A DNA stretch of 29,755 nt from Asaia bogorensis. GTDB taxonomy: Bacteria > Pseudomonadota > Alphaproteobacteria > Acetobacterales > Acetobacteraceae. Under the pieces are notes generated by a model, which worked only from the letters and a program-made list of their open reading frames with translations, did not search any database and was not told where the DNA came from. The translations under genes were made by a program, and so were the position numbers. This document shows, piece by piece, positions 23,029-29,755 of the stretch. The first letter of the stretch is position 1, and the number at the start of each line of letters is the position of its first letter. The DNA is taken from the NCBI GenBank assembly GCA_945873675.1, contig CAMCEP010000005.1, positions 1 to 29,755 on the forward strand. Reading direction: 5' to 3'.

Positions 23029-24069
23029 ATGATCACGCGGCGTGGCTTGGCGGCGGCGGCCTTGGCGCCGCTTGCTGTGCCGGTGGCCGCGCAGGGTGCG
23101 GCGATCAGTCGCATTGCCTTCGGAACCTGTGCCGATGAGAAGCTGCCTCAGCCGATCTGGCGCGCGGTGCGTGCCTGGCAGCCGGAATTCTTCATCTTCG
23201 CCGGCGATAATGTTTATGGCGGGGTGCGGCGGCATGATCTGGCGGAATTGCAGGAAGCCTATGCCCGGGCGCAGCAACATCAGGAATTCATGGGCTTCAT
23301 CGCGGGCCAACAGCATCACACCGCGATCTGGGATGATCATGATTTTGGCGTGAATGATGGCGGTGTTGAAAACCCCTTCAAGCAGGAAGCGAAGGACGCG
23401 TTTCTGGAATTCTGGCGCGTGCCGGCCGATGATATCAGGCGCCGGCGCGACGGGATTTATCATCATTTGACGCTGGGACCCGCAGGGCAGCGCGTGCAGA
23501 TCATTCTGTTGGATACGCGCTGGTTCCGTTCCCCCTTGCGCATTACCGATGCGCGCGGCGCGCCCGGACGGGAACGCTATCTGCCTGATGATGATCCGGC
23601 AAAGACCATACTAGGCGAAGCGCAATGGGATTGGCTTGGCCAGTGCCTGCAAGAACCGGCGGAGCTGCGCTTGATTGTTTCTTCCGTCCAGGTCGTGGTG
23701 GAAGGCCATGGCTGGGAAAGATGGGGCAACCTCCCGCGCGAACGCCAGCGGCTTTACGATCTGATCGCCAGTACCAAGGCGCGGGGCGTGGTGTTTCTTT
23801 CCGGTGATCGGCATATCGGCGCGCTGTATCGTGAAAGCCAGGGCACGGCCTATCCGCTGACTGAAATCACCTCAAGCGGGATCAACCGGCAATTTGTGAA
23901 TGCGCGGGAACAAGGCCCCAATCGCCTGGGGGAACTTTATCCGCGCGTCAATTTCGGTACGCTGGAGATGGATTGGCAGAACAAACGCGTGAAGCTGGCG
24001 CTGCGTGATGAGGATGGCGCGGTGCAGCGCCATGTCTCACTGGCGCTGGATGATTTGCGCGCGAGTTAG
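23029..24069 (+). CDS. PhoD-like alkaline phosphatase/phosphodiesterase, Tat-exported
   Basis: A 346-residue metallophosphoesterase of the PhoD type. The ATG at 23029, five bases after the preceding stop, gives a twin-arginine signal (ITRRGLAAAALAPLAVPVAAQG), as is usual for PhoD, which is exported folded with its metals. Visible metal or catalytic motifs are FAGDNVYGG (about 58-66), IWDDHDFGVND (about 99-109), LLDTRWFRS, and SGDRHIGALYRE in the C-terminal half. The N-terminal FGTCADE contains the Cys often seen as a metal ligand in PhoD. The protein is shorter than B. subtilis PhoD and lacks its extra N-terminal domain. It could release phosphate from phosphodiesters in the periplasm. A hairpin follows its stop codon. 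Confidence 0.9.
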   Translation: MITRRGLAAAALAPLAVPVAAQGAAISRIAFGTCADEKLPQPIWRAVRAWQPEFFIFAGDNVYGGVRRHDLAELQEAYARAQQHQEFMGFIAGQQHHTAIWDDHDFGVNDGGVENPFKQEAKDAFLEFWRVPADDIRRRRDGIYHHLTLGPAGQRVQIILLDTRWFRSPLRITDARGAPGRERYLPDDDPAKTILGEAQWDWLGQCLQEPAELRLIVSSVQVVVEGHGWERWGNLPRERQRLYDLIASTKARGVVFLSGDRHIGALYRESQGTAYPLTEITSSGINRQFVNAREQGPNRLGELYPRVNFGTLEMDWQNKRVKLALRDEDGAVQRHVSLALDDLRAS

Positions 24070-24075
24070 GCGGGG

Positions 24076-24099
24076 GGCGATGGCAGCAGTGCCATCGCC
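24076..24099. terminator. Perfect hairpin between converging phoD and tctC genes
   Basis: GGCGATGGCA, loop GCAG, TGCCATCGCC: a perfect 10-base-pair stem with a four-base loop in the 39-base gap between two convergent stop codons. Being symmetric, it can act on both strands. There is no T-run on either side, so it is not a classical intrinsic terminator, but its place argues for a bidirectional transcription end or mRNA 3'-end protection. Confidence 0.6.
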
Positions 24100-24108
24100 G
24101 GGCGCTGA

Positions 24109-25074
24109 TTAGTTGATCCTGAGATTGAGGCGACGGATTACCGCGCCTTCTTCTTCGATAATCTTCTCCACTGAAGCGCGGTAATCCTCGCTGCTTTTGT
24201 AGATCAGCGGCATATCGAAGCGTTCCAGCGCGGTGGTGTGCACGGGATCATACAGCGCCTGCTTGAAGCCATCATGCAGCACTTTGACAATGCCGGGATC
24301 AACACCCTTGGGCGCGGCAATGCCATAGGGTGAGGTGGAGACGATATTGATGCCGCTTTCAACAAGCGTGGGTGCATCGGGATAGCGCTTGGCACGTGTC
24401 TCACCCCAGGTGCAAAGCAGCCGGAACTGCCCGCCATCGACCAATGGCGCCCAGGAGGTTGAATCAACCATCGCCTGGGTCTGCCCACTCAGCAGGGATT
24501 GCGCATTATCTGCGCCGCCCCGAAAGGGCACATGCAGAAATTCAATACCGCGTTCCAGCGCGATGCGTTCCATGGTGATATGCAAAGTGGTGCCAACACC
24601 GGGCGATCCATAAGCGACCTTGCCCGGATTGGCCTTGGCATAGGCGAGGAATTCTTCCCAATTTTTCCAGGGGCTATCGGCCTTCACCACCACCCCGAAA
24701 AGATAGCCTGTCAGATGGATGATATAGGTGAAATCCTTCATTGGGTCCCAGGTCGGGCGGCTCGACATCATTGGGAAGCGGAAGACGGTGATGGGCAATT
24801 GCCCGACCATATAGCCATCGCCGCGCTGTTCCTGCGCCATGGCCGCCGCGGCCAAGGTGCCGCTGGCGCCGCCGCGATTGTCAATAATCACCTGCTGGCC
24901 AAGATAGCGCGATCCCGCTTCTGCCAAGGCGCGCAATTGGCCATCGGTGGAACCGCCGGGCGGCCAGGGCACGATCAGGCGAATGGGACGATTGGGAAAG
25001 CCTGATTGCGCAATGGCGGGCGTTGCAAGCAACCCCGCAGCGGCGGTCATGGCAGTGCGGCGTGTCAGTTTCAT
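24109..25074 (-). CDS. TctC/Bug-family solute-binding protein (second copy)
   Basis: A 321-residue periplasmic binding protein of the tripartite tricarboxylate transporter family. The ATG at 25074 has a very good GGGAGGA ribosome binding site and a twin-arginine-like signal (KLTRRTAMTAAAGLLATPAIAQ). Family marks are FPNRPIRLIVPWPPGGSTD, IDNRGGASG, HVPFRGGADNAQSLLSGQ, and YPDAPTLVESG. No membrane subunits are nearby. It is the last gene of a minus-strand run (DUF35, thiolase, lyase, TctC), 81 bases after the lyase stop, so it may have its own promoter as well. The ligand is likely an organic acid handled by the lyase or thiolase; this is inference. Confidence 0.93.
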   Translation of the reverse strand: MKLTRRTAMTAAAGLLATPAIAQSGFPNRPIRLIVPWPPGGSTDGQLRALAEAGSRYLGQQVIIDNRGGASGTLAAAAMAQEQRGDGYMVGQLPITVFRFPMMSSRPTWDPMKDFTYIIHLTGYLFGVVVKADSPWKNWEEFLAYAKANPGKVAYGSPGVGTTLHITMERIALERGIEFLHVPFRGGADNAQSLLSGQTQAMVDSTSWAPLVDGGQFRLLCTWGETRAKRYPDAPTLVESGINIVSTSPYGIAAPKGVDPGIVKVLHDGFKQALYDPVHTTALERFDMPLIYKSSEDYRASVEKIIEEEGAVIRRLNLRIN

Positions 25075-25155
25075 GTTTTCCTCCCGGTTTTGGCGCGGTG
25101 CTGGCATGGCCCACGCTATTTCATGTTCAGTCTAACATCGGGCAGCACGTCAAGA

Positions 25156-26652
25156 CTATGGCTGCGCCTCTGCCCAACACCTAGCCCTTGCATCCGCAAT
25201 GCGCTGGCTGATGGCGGTAATCGTTTCACGATCCTGCGCCAGGCTATCGCGCCGGCGCGCTATCAGCGCTGCCATGGCGGTCGGTGCCGGGCCGCCTTGT
25301 ACGCTGCGCCCGATCAGGTTTTCTGCCGGATCAAGCGCTGCGCGCAGCTTCGCGGCTGGAATATGCAAGGCTTTGCCGAACAGCACTTGCGCAGCCGCGT
25401 CCAAAGCGGCGCTTGAAATGCTCTCCGCCGTGCGGCCTTCGGCCAAGGCATCGCGCACGACGATGGCAACGATGTTATGGGCCATGCGGAAGCTGAGGCC
25501 GGTTTCTCGCACAATCACATCGGCCAATTCGGTGGCCGAGCCAAAACCTTCACGCGCCGCATTTTCCATGCGGGCCTTGTTCAGGCTGATGCCCTGCATC
25601 ACTTCCTGAAACAAAGCGAGGATCCGCCGGCTGCGAAGTGCTGCATCCAGTACGGGTTCATTCACCGCCGTCACCGCATCATTCACATCGGCAAAGGCGG
25701 TATTCTTCGTGCAAGCCATGGCGGCGTGATGCGCGCCCTGCACCATGGCCACCGCTGCCTTCAGATGTTCAAGCGCCACAGGGTTTTTCTTCTGCGGCAT
25801 GATGCTGGATACCGCCGAATGGCGATCCGCCAATTCGACAAAACCATATTCCCAACTGCCCCAATTCTGCAGATCGGTCGCAAGGCGCGACAGCAGCGTC
25901 ATCATCACCGCCATGGCCGAAGCGGCTTCCAGCGCATCATCGCGTGACGATACAGCATCATAGGCAAGTTCCAGCGGCGCGGCGAAGCCAAGCGCATCAG
26001 CGACCCAGGCACGATCAAGCGGGAAGGCGGTTGTGGAAAGTGCGCCCGCGCCCAGGGGACAAAGATCACAATGCACCAGCGCACCCATCAGCCTTTGATG
26101 ATCACGCGCCAGCGCATCCGCCGCGGAGGCCAGCCAATAGCCAAAGGTGATGGGCTGCGCATGCTGGCCATGCGTATAGCCAGGCATGATGGTGGCGATA
26201 TGTTCCTCAGCCAGCGCCAGCATCGTCTGCCGCAGATCGGCCAGCAGCCCCAGTACCGTGAGCAATTCTGTGCGCAGCGCCATGCGCCAAGTGGTTGCGT
26301 TCAGATCATTCCGGCTGCGGCCAGTATGCAGCCGCCCGCCAATATCGGGGCCGAGTTTTTGGATGATGAGTTTCTCGACATAGGAATAGAGATCTTCCTG
26401 CCGGTAATCCACCGGCACCGCGTCCGGCCCGGCATCAGCCATGGCGAGGATTTCCGGCAGGATCCGCGCCATGGCATCGCGGGCGATGATGCCTTGGTGT
26501 TCCAGCATCAGCCCATGCGCTAGATGCACCCACATCTCATGCTGAAAGACATAATGCTGCGCCCGCGCGACCGACCCGCGGTAATAGCTTTCCACCAGCA
26601 ATGGCGAAGGCGGTTCCTTCACCCTTTCGCGTAAATTCACCGCCTCCGTCAT
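25156..26652 (-). CDS. Argininosuccinate lyase paralogue (aspartase/fumarase superfamily)
   Basis: A 498-residue homotetrameric-type lyase that would eliminate fumarate or a similar acid from a C-N or C-O bonded substrate. The ATG at 26652 is preceded by GAGAGAGG; the in-frame TTG at 26658 is less likely. The superfamily signature SSIMPQKKNP, with the catalytic serine loop, is intact, as are GRLHTGRSRND and GYTHGQHAQPI. True ArgH usually reads RNDQVATD where this has RNDLNATTW, and the protein is longer than typical ArgH at about 460 residues. No other arginine gene is present. With a thiolase, a DUF35 protein and a TctC protein around it, a catabolic lyase is more likely, of the kind known for ethylenediamine-disuccinate lyase; the exact substrate is unknown. 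Confidence 0.87.
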   Translation of the reverse strand: MTEAVNLRERVKEPPSPLLVESYYRGSVARAQHYVFQHEMWVHLAHGLMLEHQGIIARDAMARILPEILAMADAGPDAVPVDYRQEDLYSYVEKLIIQKLGPDIGGRLHTGRSRNDLNATTWRMALRTELLTVLGLLADLRQTMLALAEEHIATIMPGYTHGQHAQPITFGYWLASAADALARDHQRLMGALVHCDLCPLGAGALSTTAFPLDRAWVADALGFAAPLELAYDAVSSRDDALEAASAMAVMMTLLSRLATDLQNWGSWEYGFVELADRHSAVSSIMPQKKNPVALEHLKAAVAMVQGAHHAAMACTKNTAFADVNDAVTAVNEPVLDAALRSRRILALFQEVMQGISLNKARMENAAREGFGSATELADVIVRETGLSFRMAHNIVAIVVRDALAEGRTAESISSAALDAAAQVLFGKALHIPAAKLRAALDPAENLIGRSVQGGPAPTAMAALIARRRDSLAQDRETITAISQRIADARARCWAEAQP

Positions 26653-26664
26653 CTTCAACCTCTC

Positions 26665-27813
26665 TCAGGGGCGTTGATTGCTGAGCACTACCGTGCCGGA
26701 GGCGGAGAACATGCCGCCCACGCCATGCGCCACGCTGATTTTCACATTGGGCACCTGGGCCGGCGCTGTGCCGCGCACCTGGCGCACGCTTTCTTGCAGG
26801 GCGAACATGCCGTACATGCCCGTATGGGTGTAGGAAAGCCCGCCGCCATTGGTATTGATCGGCAGCTTCCCACCCGGCGCCGTATTGCGTTCCCAGATGA
26901 AATCCTTGGCTTCACCACGCTTGACGAAGCCAAGATCTTCCAAGCCATACATGGGCAGATGCGCGAAGGCGTCATAGATCATCAAATGATCCACATCGCT
27001 GTGCTTGATGCCCGCCATGCGGAAGGCTTCCGGCCCCGCCACGCGGAAAGCGCGTGAGGAGGTGAAATCCTCCATCTGGCTGACCATGGTGGTCTCCACG
27101 CTTTCACCGCTGCCCAGGATATAGCACGGTTTGGTCGGGAAATCCTTGACGCGATCGGATGAGGTCAGGATCAGCGCGCCGCCGCCATCCGTCACCAGGC
27201 AGCATTGCAGCAGCCGGAAGGGATAGGCGATCATTTTGCTGTTCAGCACATCATCAATCGTGATCGGGTCCTTGAAGGCTGCGCGTGGGTTCTTCGCCGC
27301 CCATTCGCGCTGCACGACCGCAACCTGCGCCATTTGTTCATGCGTGACGCCATAGGTCTTCATGTAGCGCAGTACAGGAATGGGGAAGAGTGTGGGTGGA
27401 CCCATCGGGCCGAAGGGCGCTTCGAATTGGCCATTCAGGCTTTGTGGTTCTGCCGGGCGCGGCGTGCCATTGACGCGGGATTTGCCGCTTTCCCCATGCG
27501 TGATCAAAACGGTCTTGCAATATCCTGCATGAATAGCCGCCGCCGCATGGCGCACATGCAGCATGAAGGAACAGCCGCCCACACCTGTGCCATCCACCCA
27601 TTTCGGCGTGATTCCAAGGTAATGCGCGATCTGCTGCGGCATCATGGGGCCAACACAGGCAACGCCATCAATATCGGAGGGCTTCAAGCCTGCATCGGCC
27701 ATGGCATTCAGCGCCGCATCCGCATGCAGCATGATTTGCGCCATATCGGGCACAGCGCCGATGCGTGTGCTTTCGGCGGCACCGACAATGGCGATTTCAC
27801 CGGGACGAATCAT
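26665..27813 (-). CDS. Thiolase family protein (SCP-x-like acyl-CoA C-acyltransferase)
   Basis: A 382-residue thiolase-fold enzyme of the sterol-carrier-protein-x-type branch, which usually works with a DUF35 partner. It begins with EIAIVGAAESTRIG. The nucleophile region is TGVGGCSFMLHVRHAAAAI with Cys81; many relatives have Ser there. The C-terminal half has IYDAFAHLPMYGLEDLGF and NTNGGGLSYTHTGMYGM. The last motif reads AHGVGGMFSASGTVVL, where classical thiolases have a CxG motif. The stop lies 12 bases before the lyase start, and the DUF35 gene ends three bases upstream. Likely role: thiolytic cleavage or condensation of an unknown acyl-CoA in the cytoplasm. Confidence 0.88.
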   Translation of the reverse strand: MIRPGEIAIVGAAESTRIGAVPDMAQIMLHADAALNAMADAGLKPSDIDGVACVGPMMPQQIAHYLGITPKWVDGTGVGGCSFMLHVRHAAAAIHAGYCKTVLITHGESGKSRVNGTPRPAEPQSLNGQFEAPFGPMGPPTLFPIPVLRYMKTYGVTHEQMAQVAVVQREWAAKNPRAAFKDPITIDDVLNSKMIAYPFRLLQCCLVTDGGGALILTSSDRVKDFPTKPCYILGSGESVETTMVSQMEDFTSSRAFRVAGPEAFRMAGIKHSDVDHLMIYDAFAHLPMYGLEDLGFVKRGEAKDFIWERNTAPGGKLPINTNGGGLSYTHTGMYGMFALQESVRQVRGTAPAQVPNVKISVAHGVGGMFSASGTVVLSNQRP

Positions 27814-27816
27814 GGC

Positions 27817-28233
27817 TCAAGCCTCCTTCGCGGGGCGGAAAAGGGGCAGGGTGATGTCATCATCCATCTTGGTTGGCGCCAATTCCAGCTTCATGTCCAA
27901 GACCAAGGCTTCCGGCGTTTGTGGGCATTCAACGATATTCGTCATCATGCGCGGGCCTTCTTCGAGTTCCACCACTGCAATCGCATAGGGCGGCTTGAAG
28001 CCAGGCACCGGGCGATGATGGATTACATAGGAATGTAGCGTGCCACGGCCTGATGCTTCAAACACTTCCACATTGCGCGTGCCAGTATAGGGGCTGAAGG
28101 GGCGTGGCGGGAAATAGGGCTTGCCCGTATCGCCGCAGCGCTGGAGCAACAGCTTGCCTTGGCGCAGCCCCTCCCAGAAGTGGCGGGTTTCGGGTGTGGG
28201 TTCCGGCCGGGCGCGGCCTGGTTCAAGGCTCAT
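27817..28233 (-). CDS. OB-fold (DUF35) thiolase-partner protein with degenerate zinc ribbon
   Basis: A 138-residue protein of the DUF35 family, which normally joins a rubredoxin-like zinc ribbon to an OB fold and forms complexes with thiolases. The N-terminal helix TPETRHFWEGLRQGKLLLQRC is typical, but the ribbon reads CGDTGKPYFPPRPFSPYTG, so only one of the usual four cysteines (Cys33) remains and zinc is probably not bound. The OB part has GRGTLHSYVIHHRP, PYAIAVVELEEGPRMMTNIV and the usual C-terminal strand. The ATG at 28233 follows GGAGGAAG. It is the first gene of the minus-strand catabolic-looking unit. A 16-base palindrome lies at its ribosome binding site. Confidence 0.88.
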   Translation of the reverse strand: MSLEPGRARPEPTPETRHFWEGLRQGKLLLQRCGDTGKPYFPPRPFSPYTGTRNVEVFEASGRGTLHSYVIHHRPVPGFKPPYAIAVVELEEGPRMMTNIVECPQTPEALVLDMKLELAPTKMDDDITLPLFRPAKEA

Positions 28234-28246
28234 GGCAGAGCTTCCT

Positions 28247-28262
28247 CCTGATATTGATCAGG
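28247..28262. promoter_or_regulatory. 16-base palindrome at the DUF35 gene ribosome binding site
   Basis: CCTGAT, loop ATTG, ATCAGG forms a perfect six-base inverted repeat. On the minus strand its 3' arm runs into the GGAGGAAG ribosome binding site (28241-28248) of the DUF35 gene. It could be a repressor operator for the catabolic unit or an mRNA hairpin limiting translation. No regulator gene is adjacent. Confidence 0.35.
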
Positions 28263-28319
28263 CGATGTTCCTATGGCTTTGCCGGAAGGGAAAGGGGGTA
28301 AATGCACCCGGGTAAGGGG

Positions 28320-29189
28320 TCACAAATCCAGAATGCGTTCCGGCGTGACGCGCCCGCGCAGCAAATCCCAAAGCCCGATCATATTGCCGCGAAATCGGCC
28401 CCAGCGATCCGCCCAGGGTTCCGGAAAGGGTGAGCGCAGCAAATTCTTCAAGCAATGCCGCGCGGCACTTGGGATGGCGTGGCTCCAGGGGAAGTAGCCT
28501 TTGATCGCCAGATAGATCGGGTTCACCACCTGCGAATACCCAAGCCGGAGGCCCGGCACCCGCCCCGCCTTCGCGCCAAGATGCACACCGCGCGCGCCCG
28601 CAAGACGCAGGATTTTCCCGTGCGCACCAAGCCGGCGCGTGACATCAATATCCTCGTACCAGGCGTAAAGCGGCAGGCGTTCATCAACGCGAATGTCATG
28701 GGCGTGCACGGCAGCCATGCGGAAGGCCATGTTGCAGCCATAGCCGTTGAAAGCCTCGGTCACTGCAAACGCATCCGCGGCACCTGGATCGGCGGCGAGC
28801 AACGCCGCGCCTTCAATCAGATCATAGCCCGGCGCATTGGCGCCATCGGCAATCACCGTGCCGGTGGCGACTACCATTTCAGGGTGTTTCTCGAAACAGC
28901 TTTCCAGCACAACGAGGAATTGCGCATTGCAGAGGAAATCATCATCCAGAAACAGCACCACATCGCTTTCACGCGCCGCATCCAGGATACGGTTGCGCTG
29001 GCGCGGCAGGCCGGCTGGTGCAGTGATGAAGTCCACGCCGGGAATGGTTTCACAGCCGGTGATATCATCTGCTGAGACATGGCAGACGAGAATGCGATCC
29101 GCCGGGCGCGATTGTCGGGCTAGATCACGCAAGACACCCGCCAGAATGGCCGGCCTGCCACGTGTGGCGATGCCGATGGTGATATGCAT
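28320..29189 (-). CDS. Family 2 glycosyltransferase
   Basis: A 289-residue cytoplasmic or membrane-associated GT-A glycosyltransferase. It begins HITIGIATRGRPAILAGVL, with the donor-site DxD region at about residues 78-84 (VLFLDDDFL). The acceptor-side part has AFNGYGCNMAFRM and the general-base segment YAWYEDIDVTRRLG. The last 60 residues are amphipathic (VNPIYLAIKGYFPW) rather than clear membrane helices. The ATG at 29189 shares its last base with the preceding glycosyltransferase's stop (TGATG), so the two are translationally coupled and likely build the same surface glycan. Donor and acceptor are unknown. The 86 bases downstream lead to the divergently organised start of the DUF35 unit on the same strand. 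Confidence 0.88.
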   Translation of the reverse strand: MHITIGIATRGRPAILAGVLRDLARQSRPADRILVCHVSADDITGCETIPGVDFITAPAGLPRQRNRILDAARESDVVLFLDDDFLCNAQFLVVLESCFEKHPEMVVATGTVIADGANAPGYDLIEGAALLAADPGAADAFAVTEAFNGYGCNMAFRMAAVHAHDIRVDERLPLYAWYEDIDVTRRLGAHGKILRLAGARGVHLGAKAGRVPGLRLGYSQVVNPIYLAIKGYFPWSHAIPSAARHCLKNLLRSPFPEPWADRWGRFRGNMIGLWDLLRGRVTPERILDL

Positions 29190-29755
29190 CAGGCGCTACC
29201 TTGCAGCGGCGCGGGCAGGGGGGCTTCACGTGCTTCCCGCGCCAGGCCACCGACCAGCCGGCCCCAAAAGCTCATGCCGTAATAGGCGGCATTGTGAAAG
29301 CGCAGTTTTGCAAGGCTGATCAGCGCGCCGCCAATGGGGCGCACCAAAAAGGCAAACCAGACGGAAAGCGGCACGCCATGCCGGCGCAGCACGAAGCCAA
29401 GCCCGCGCCCGTAACTTGCGGCACGGGAAACTGCCACTTCCGTCAGGCGCTTATCGGGGTGGATGATACGCAAGTCCGCATCATATTGCGCCACCGCCCC
29501 GCCTGCCATGGCGCGGCAGACAAGATCATTGCCCTCAGCCGAGCCCCAGCGTGTGCCGGGGCCGAGCTTCTCATCAAAGCCACCCAGCGCCAGCATCAAC
29601 TGGCGAGGCAGGAACAGGTTGAATTCAATCACGCTGGTCCAGACATTGGTCACGTCAATCGCGCCCGATGCCTCACGCCAACGCCCGGAACCAAGCCCGC
29701 CTTCCGGCGATGCCGCCGGGCCCGTCAGCACGCCAAGCGATGGCACCGCAAGAAA
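29189..29755 (-). CDS. Family 2 glycosyltransferase, C-terminal part only
   Basis: A frame open at the right window edge, reading FLAVPSLGVLTGP at the cut; at least 188 codons are visible and the N-terminal nucleotide-binding half with the DxD motif lies outside. The visible part has the GT2 acceptor region: EFNLFLPRQLMLALGGFDEKLGPG, followed by GSAEGNDLVCRAMAGG (ED-type general-base motif as GNDL) and ADLRIIHPDK. The tail has one or two hydrophobic stretches (VWFAFLVRPIGGALISL). This matches rhamnosyl- or galactosyl-type surface glycan transferases in general layout only. It overlaps the next glycosyltransferase start by one base. Confidence 0.82.
   Translation of the reverse strand, partial: FLAVPSLGVLTGPAASPEGGLGSGRWREASGAIDVTNVWTSVIEFNLFLPRQLMLALGGFDEKLGPGTRWGSAEGNDLVCRAMAGGAVAQYDADLRIIHPDKRLTEVAVSRAASYGRGLGFVLRRHGVPLSVWFAFLVRPIGGALISLAKLRFHNAAYYGMSFWGRLVGGLAREAREAPLPAPLQGSA

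Noticed and set aside
25148..25153. TTGACG on the minus strand as a -35 for the second tctC-like gene
   Set aside because: No acceptable -10 hexamer was found 16-18 bases downstream, so a promoter cannot be supported.

Overview
The window is a GC-rich, densely packed bacterial chromosome segment. It looks like an alphaproteobacterium, probably of the Rhodospirillales/Acetobacteraceae type. The support is protein-level: an RluD-type synthase head-to-head with a small membrane protein resembling DUF6476, two orphan TctC/Bug-type solute-binding proteins, a TRAP-type binding protein paired with a hybrid kinase, and a short ModE-like regulator. I cannot run a taxonomic search, so the genus is left open. 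No tRNA, rRNA, CRISPR, transposase or phage gene was seen. No stretch longer than about 140 bases lacks a gene.

Layout. (1) 1-2187: the 5' part of an RluD-like pseudouridine synthase (minus), a small one-TM protein and a DUF2256 protein (plus), and a membrane-anchored GT2 glycosyltransferase (minus). (2) 2315-7567, plus strand, probably one transcription unit: LeuC-like and LeuD-like dehydratase subunits, a TctC-type binding protein, a secreted lipoprotein hydrolase, a sulfite-oxidase-like molybdoenzyme and a glutathione peroxidase. (3) 7669-11710, plus: a DctP-type periplasmic binding protein next to a 972-residue hybrid histidine kinase (periplasmic sensor, PAS, kinase, receiver, Hpt), with no permease. 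Spot counts suggest this kinase is less GC-rich than its surroundings. (4) 15490-11768, minus: msrA, msrB, a YncE-like beta-propeller, a NodB-type polysaccharide deacetylase and a fatty-acid hydroxylase/sterol desaturase family membrane enzyme, all nearly touching. (5) 18043-15539, minus: a large RTX calcium-binding repeat protein. (6) 18179-24069, plus: modA-modB-modC and a DNA-binding ModE-like protein, continuing without a clear break into a NUDIX hydrolase, a luciferase-like flavin monooxygenase and a PhoD-type phosphatase. A near-perfect ModE-type operator lies over the predicted -10 just before modA. (7) 28233-24109, minus: an OB-fold (DUF35) protein, a SCP-x-type thiolase, an argininosuccinate-lyase paralogue and a second TctC-type protein, which together resemble an organic-acid catabolic unit. 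A perfect 10-bp hairpin separates it from the converging phoD gene. (8) 29755-28320, minus: two overlapping GT2 glycosyltransferases, the first cut by the window end.

The most interesting parts are the two catabolic-looking units built around orphan TctC proteins and diverged paralogues of biosynthetic enzymes (LeuCD and ArgH), the permease-less TRAP binding protein/kinase pair, the Msr-propeller-deacetylase-hydroxylase operon, and the molybdate operon with a recognisable operator but a regulator lacking the usual molybdate-binding domains. None of these is shown to be new by the sequence alone.
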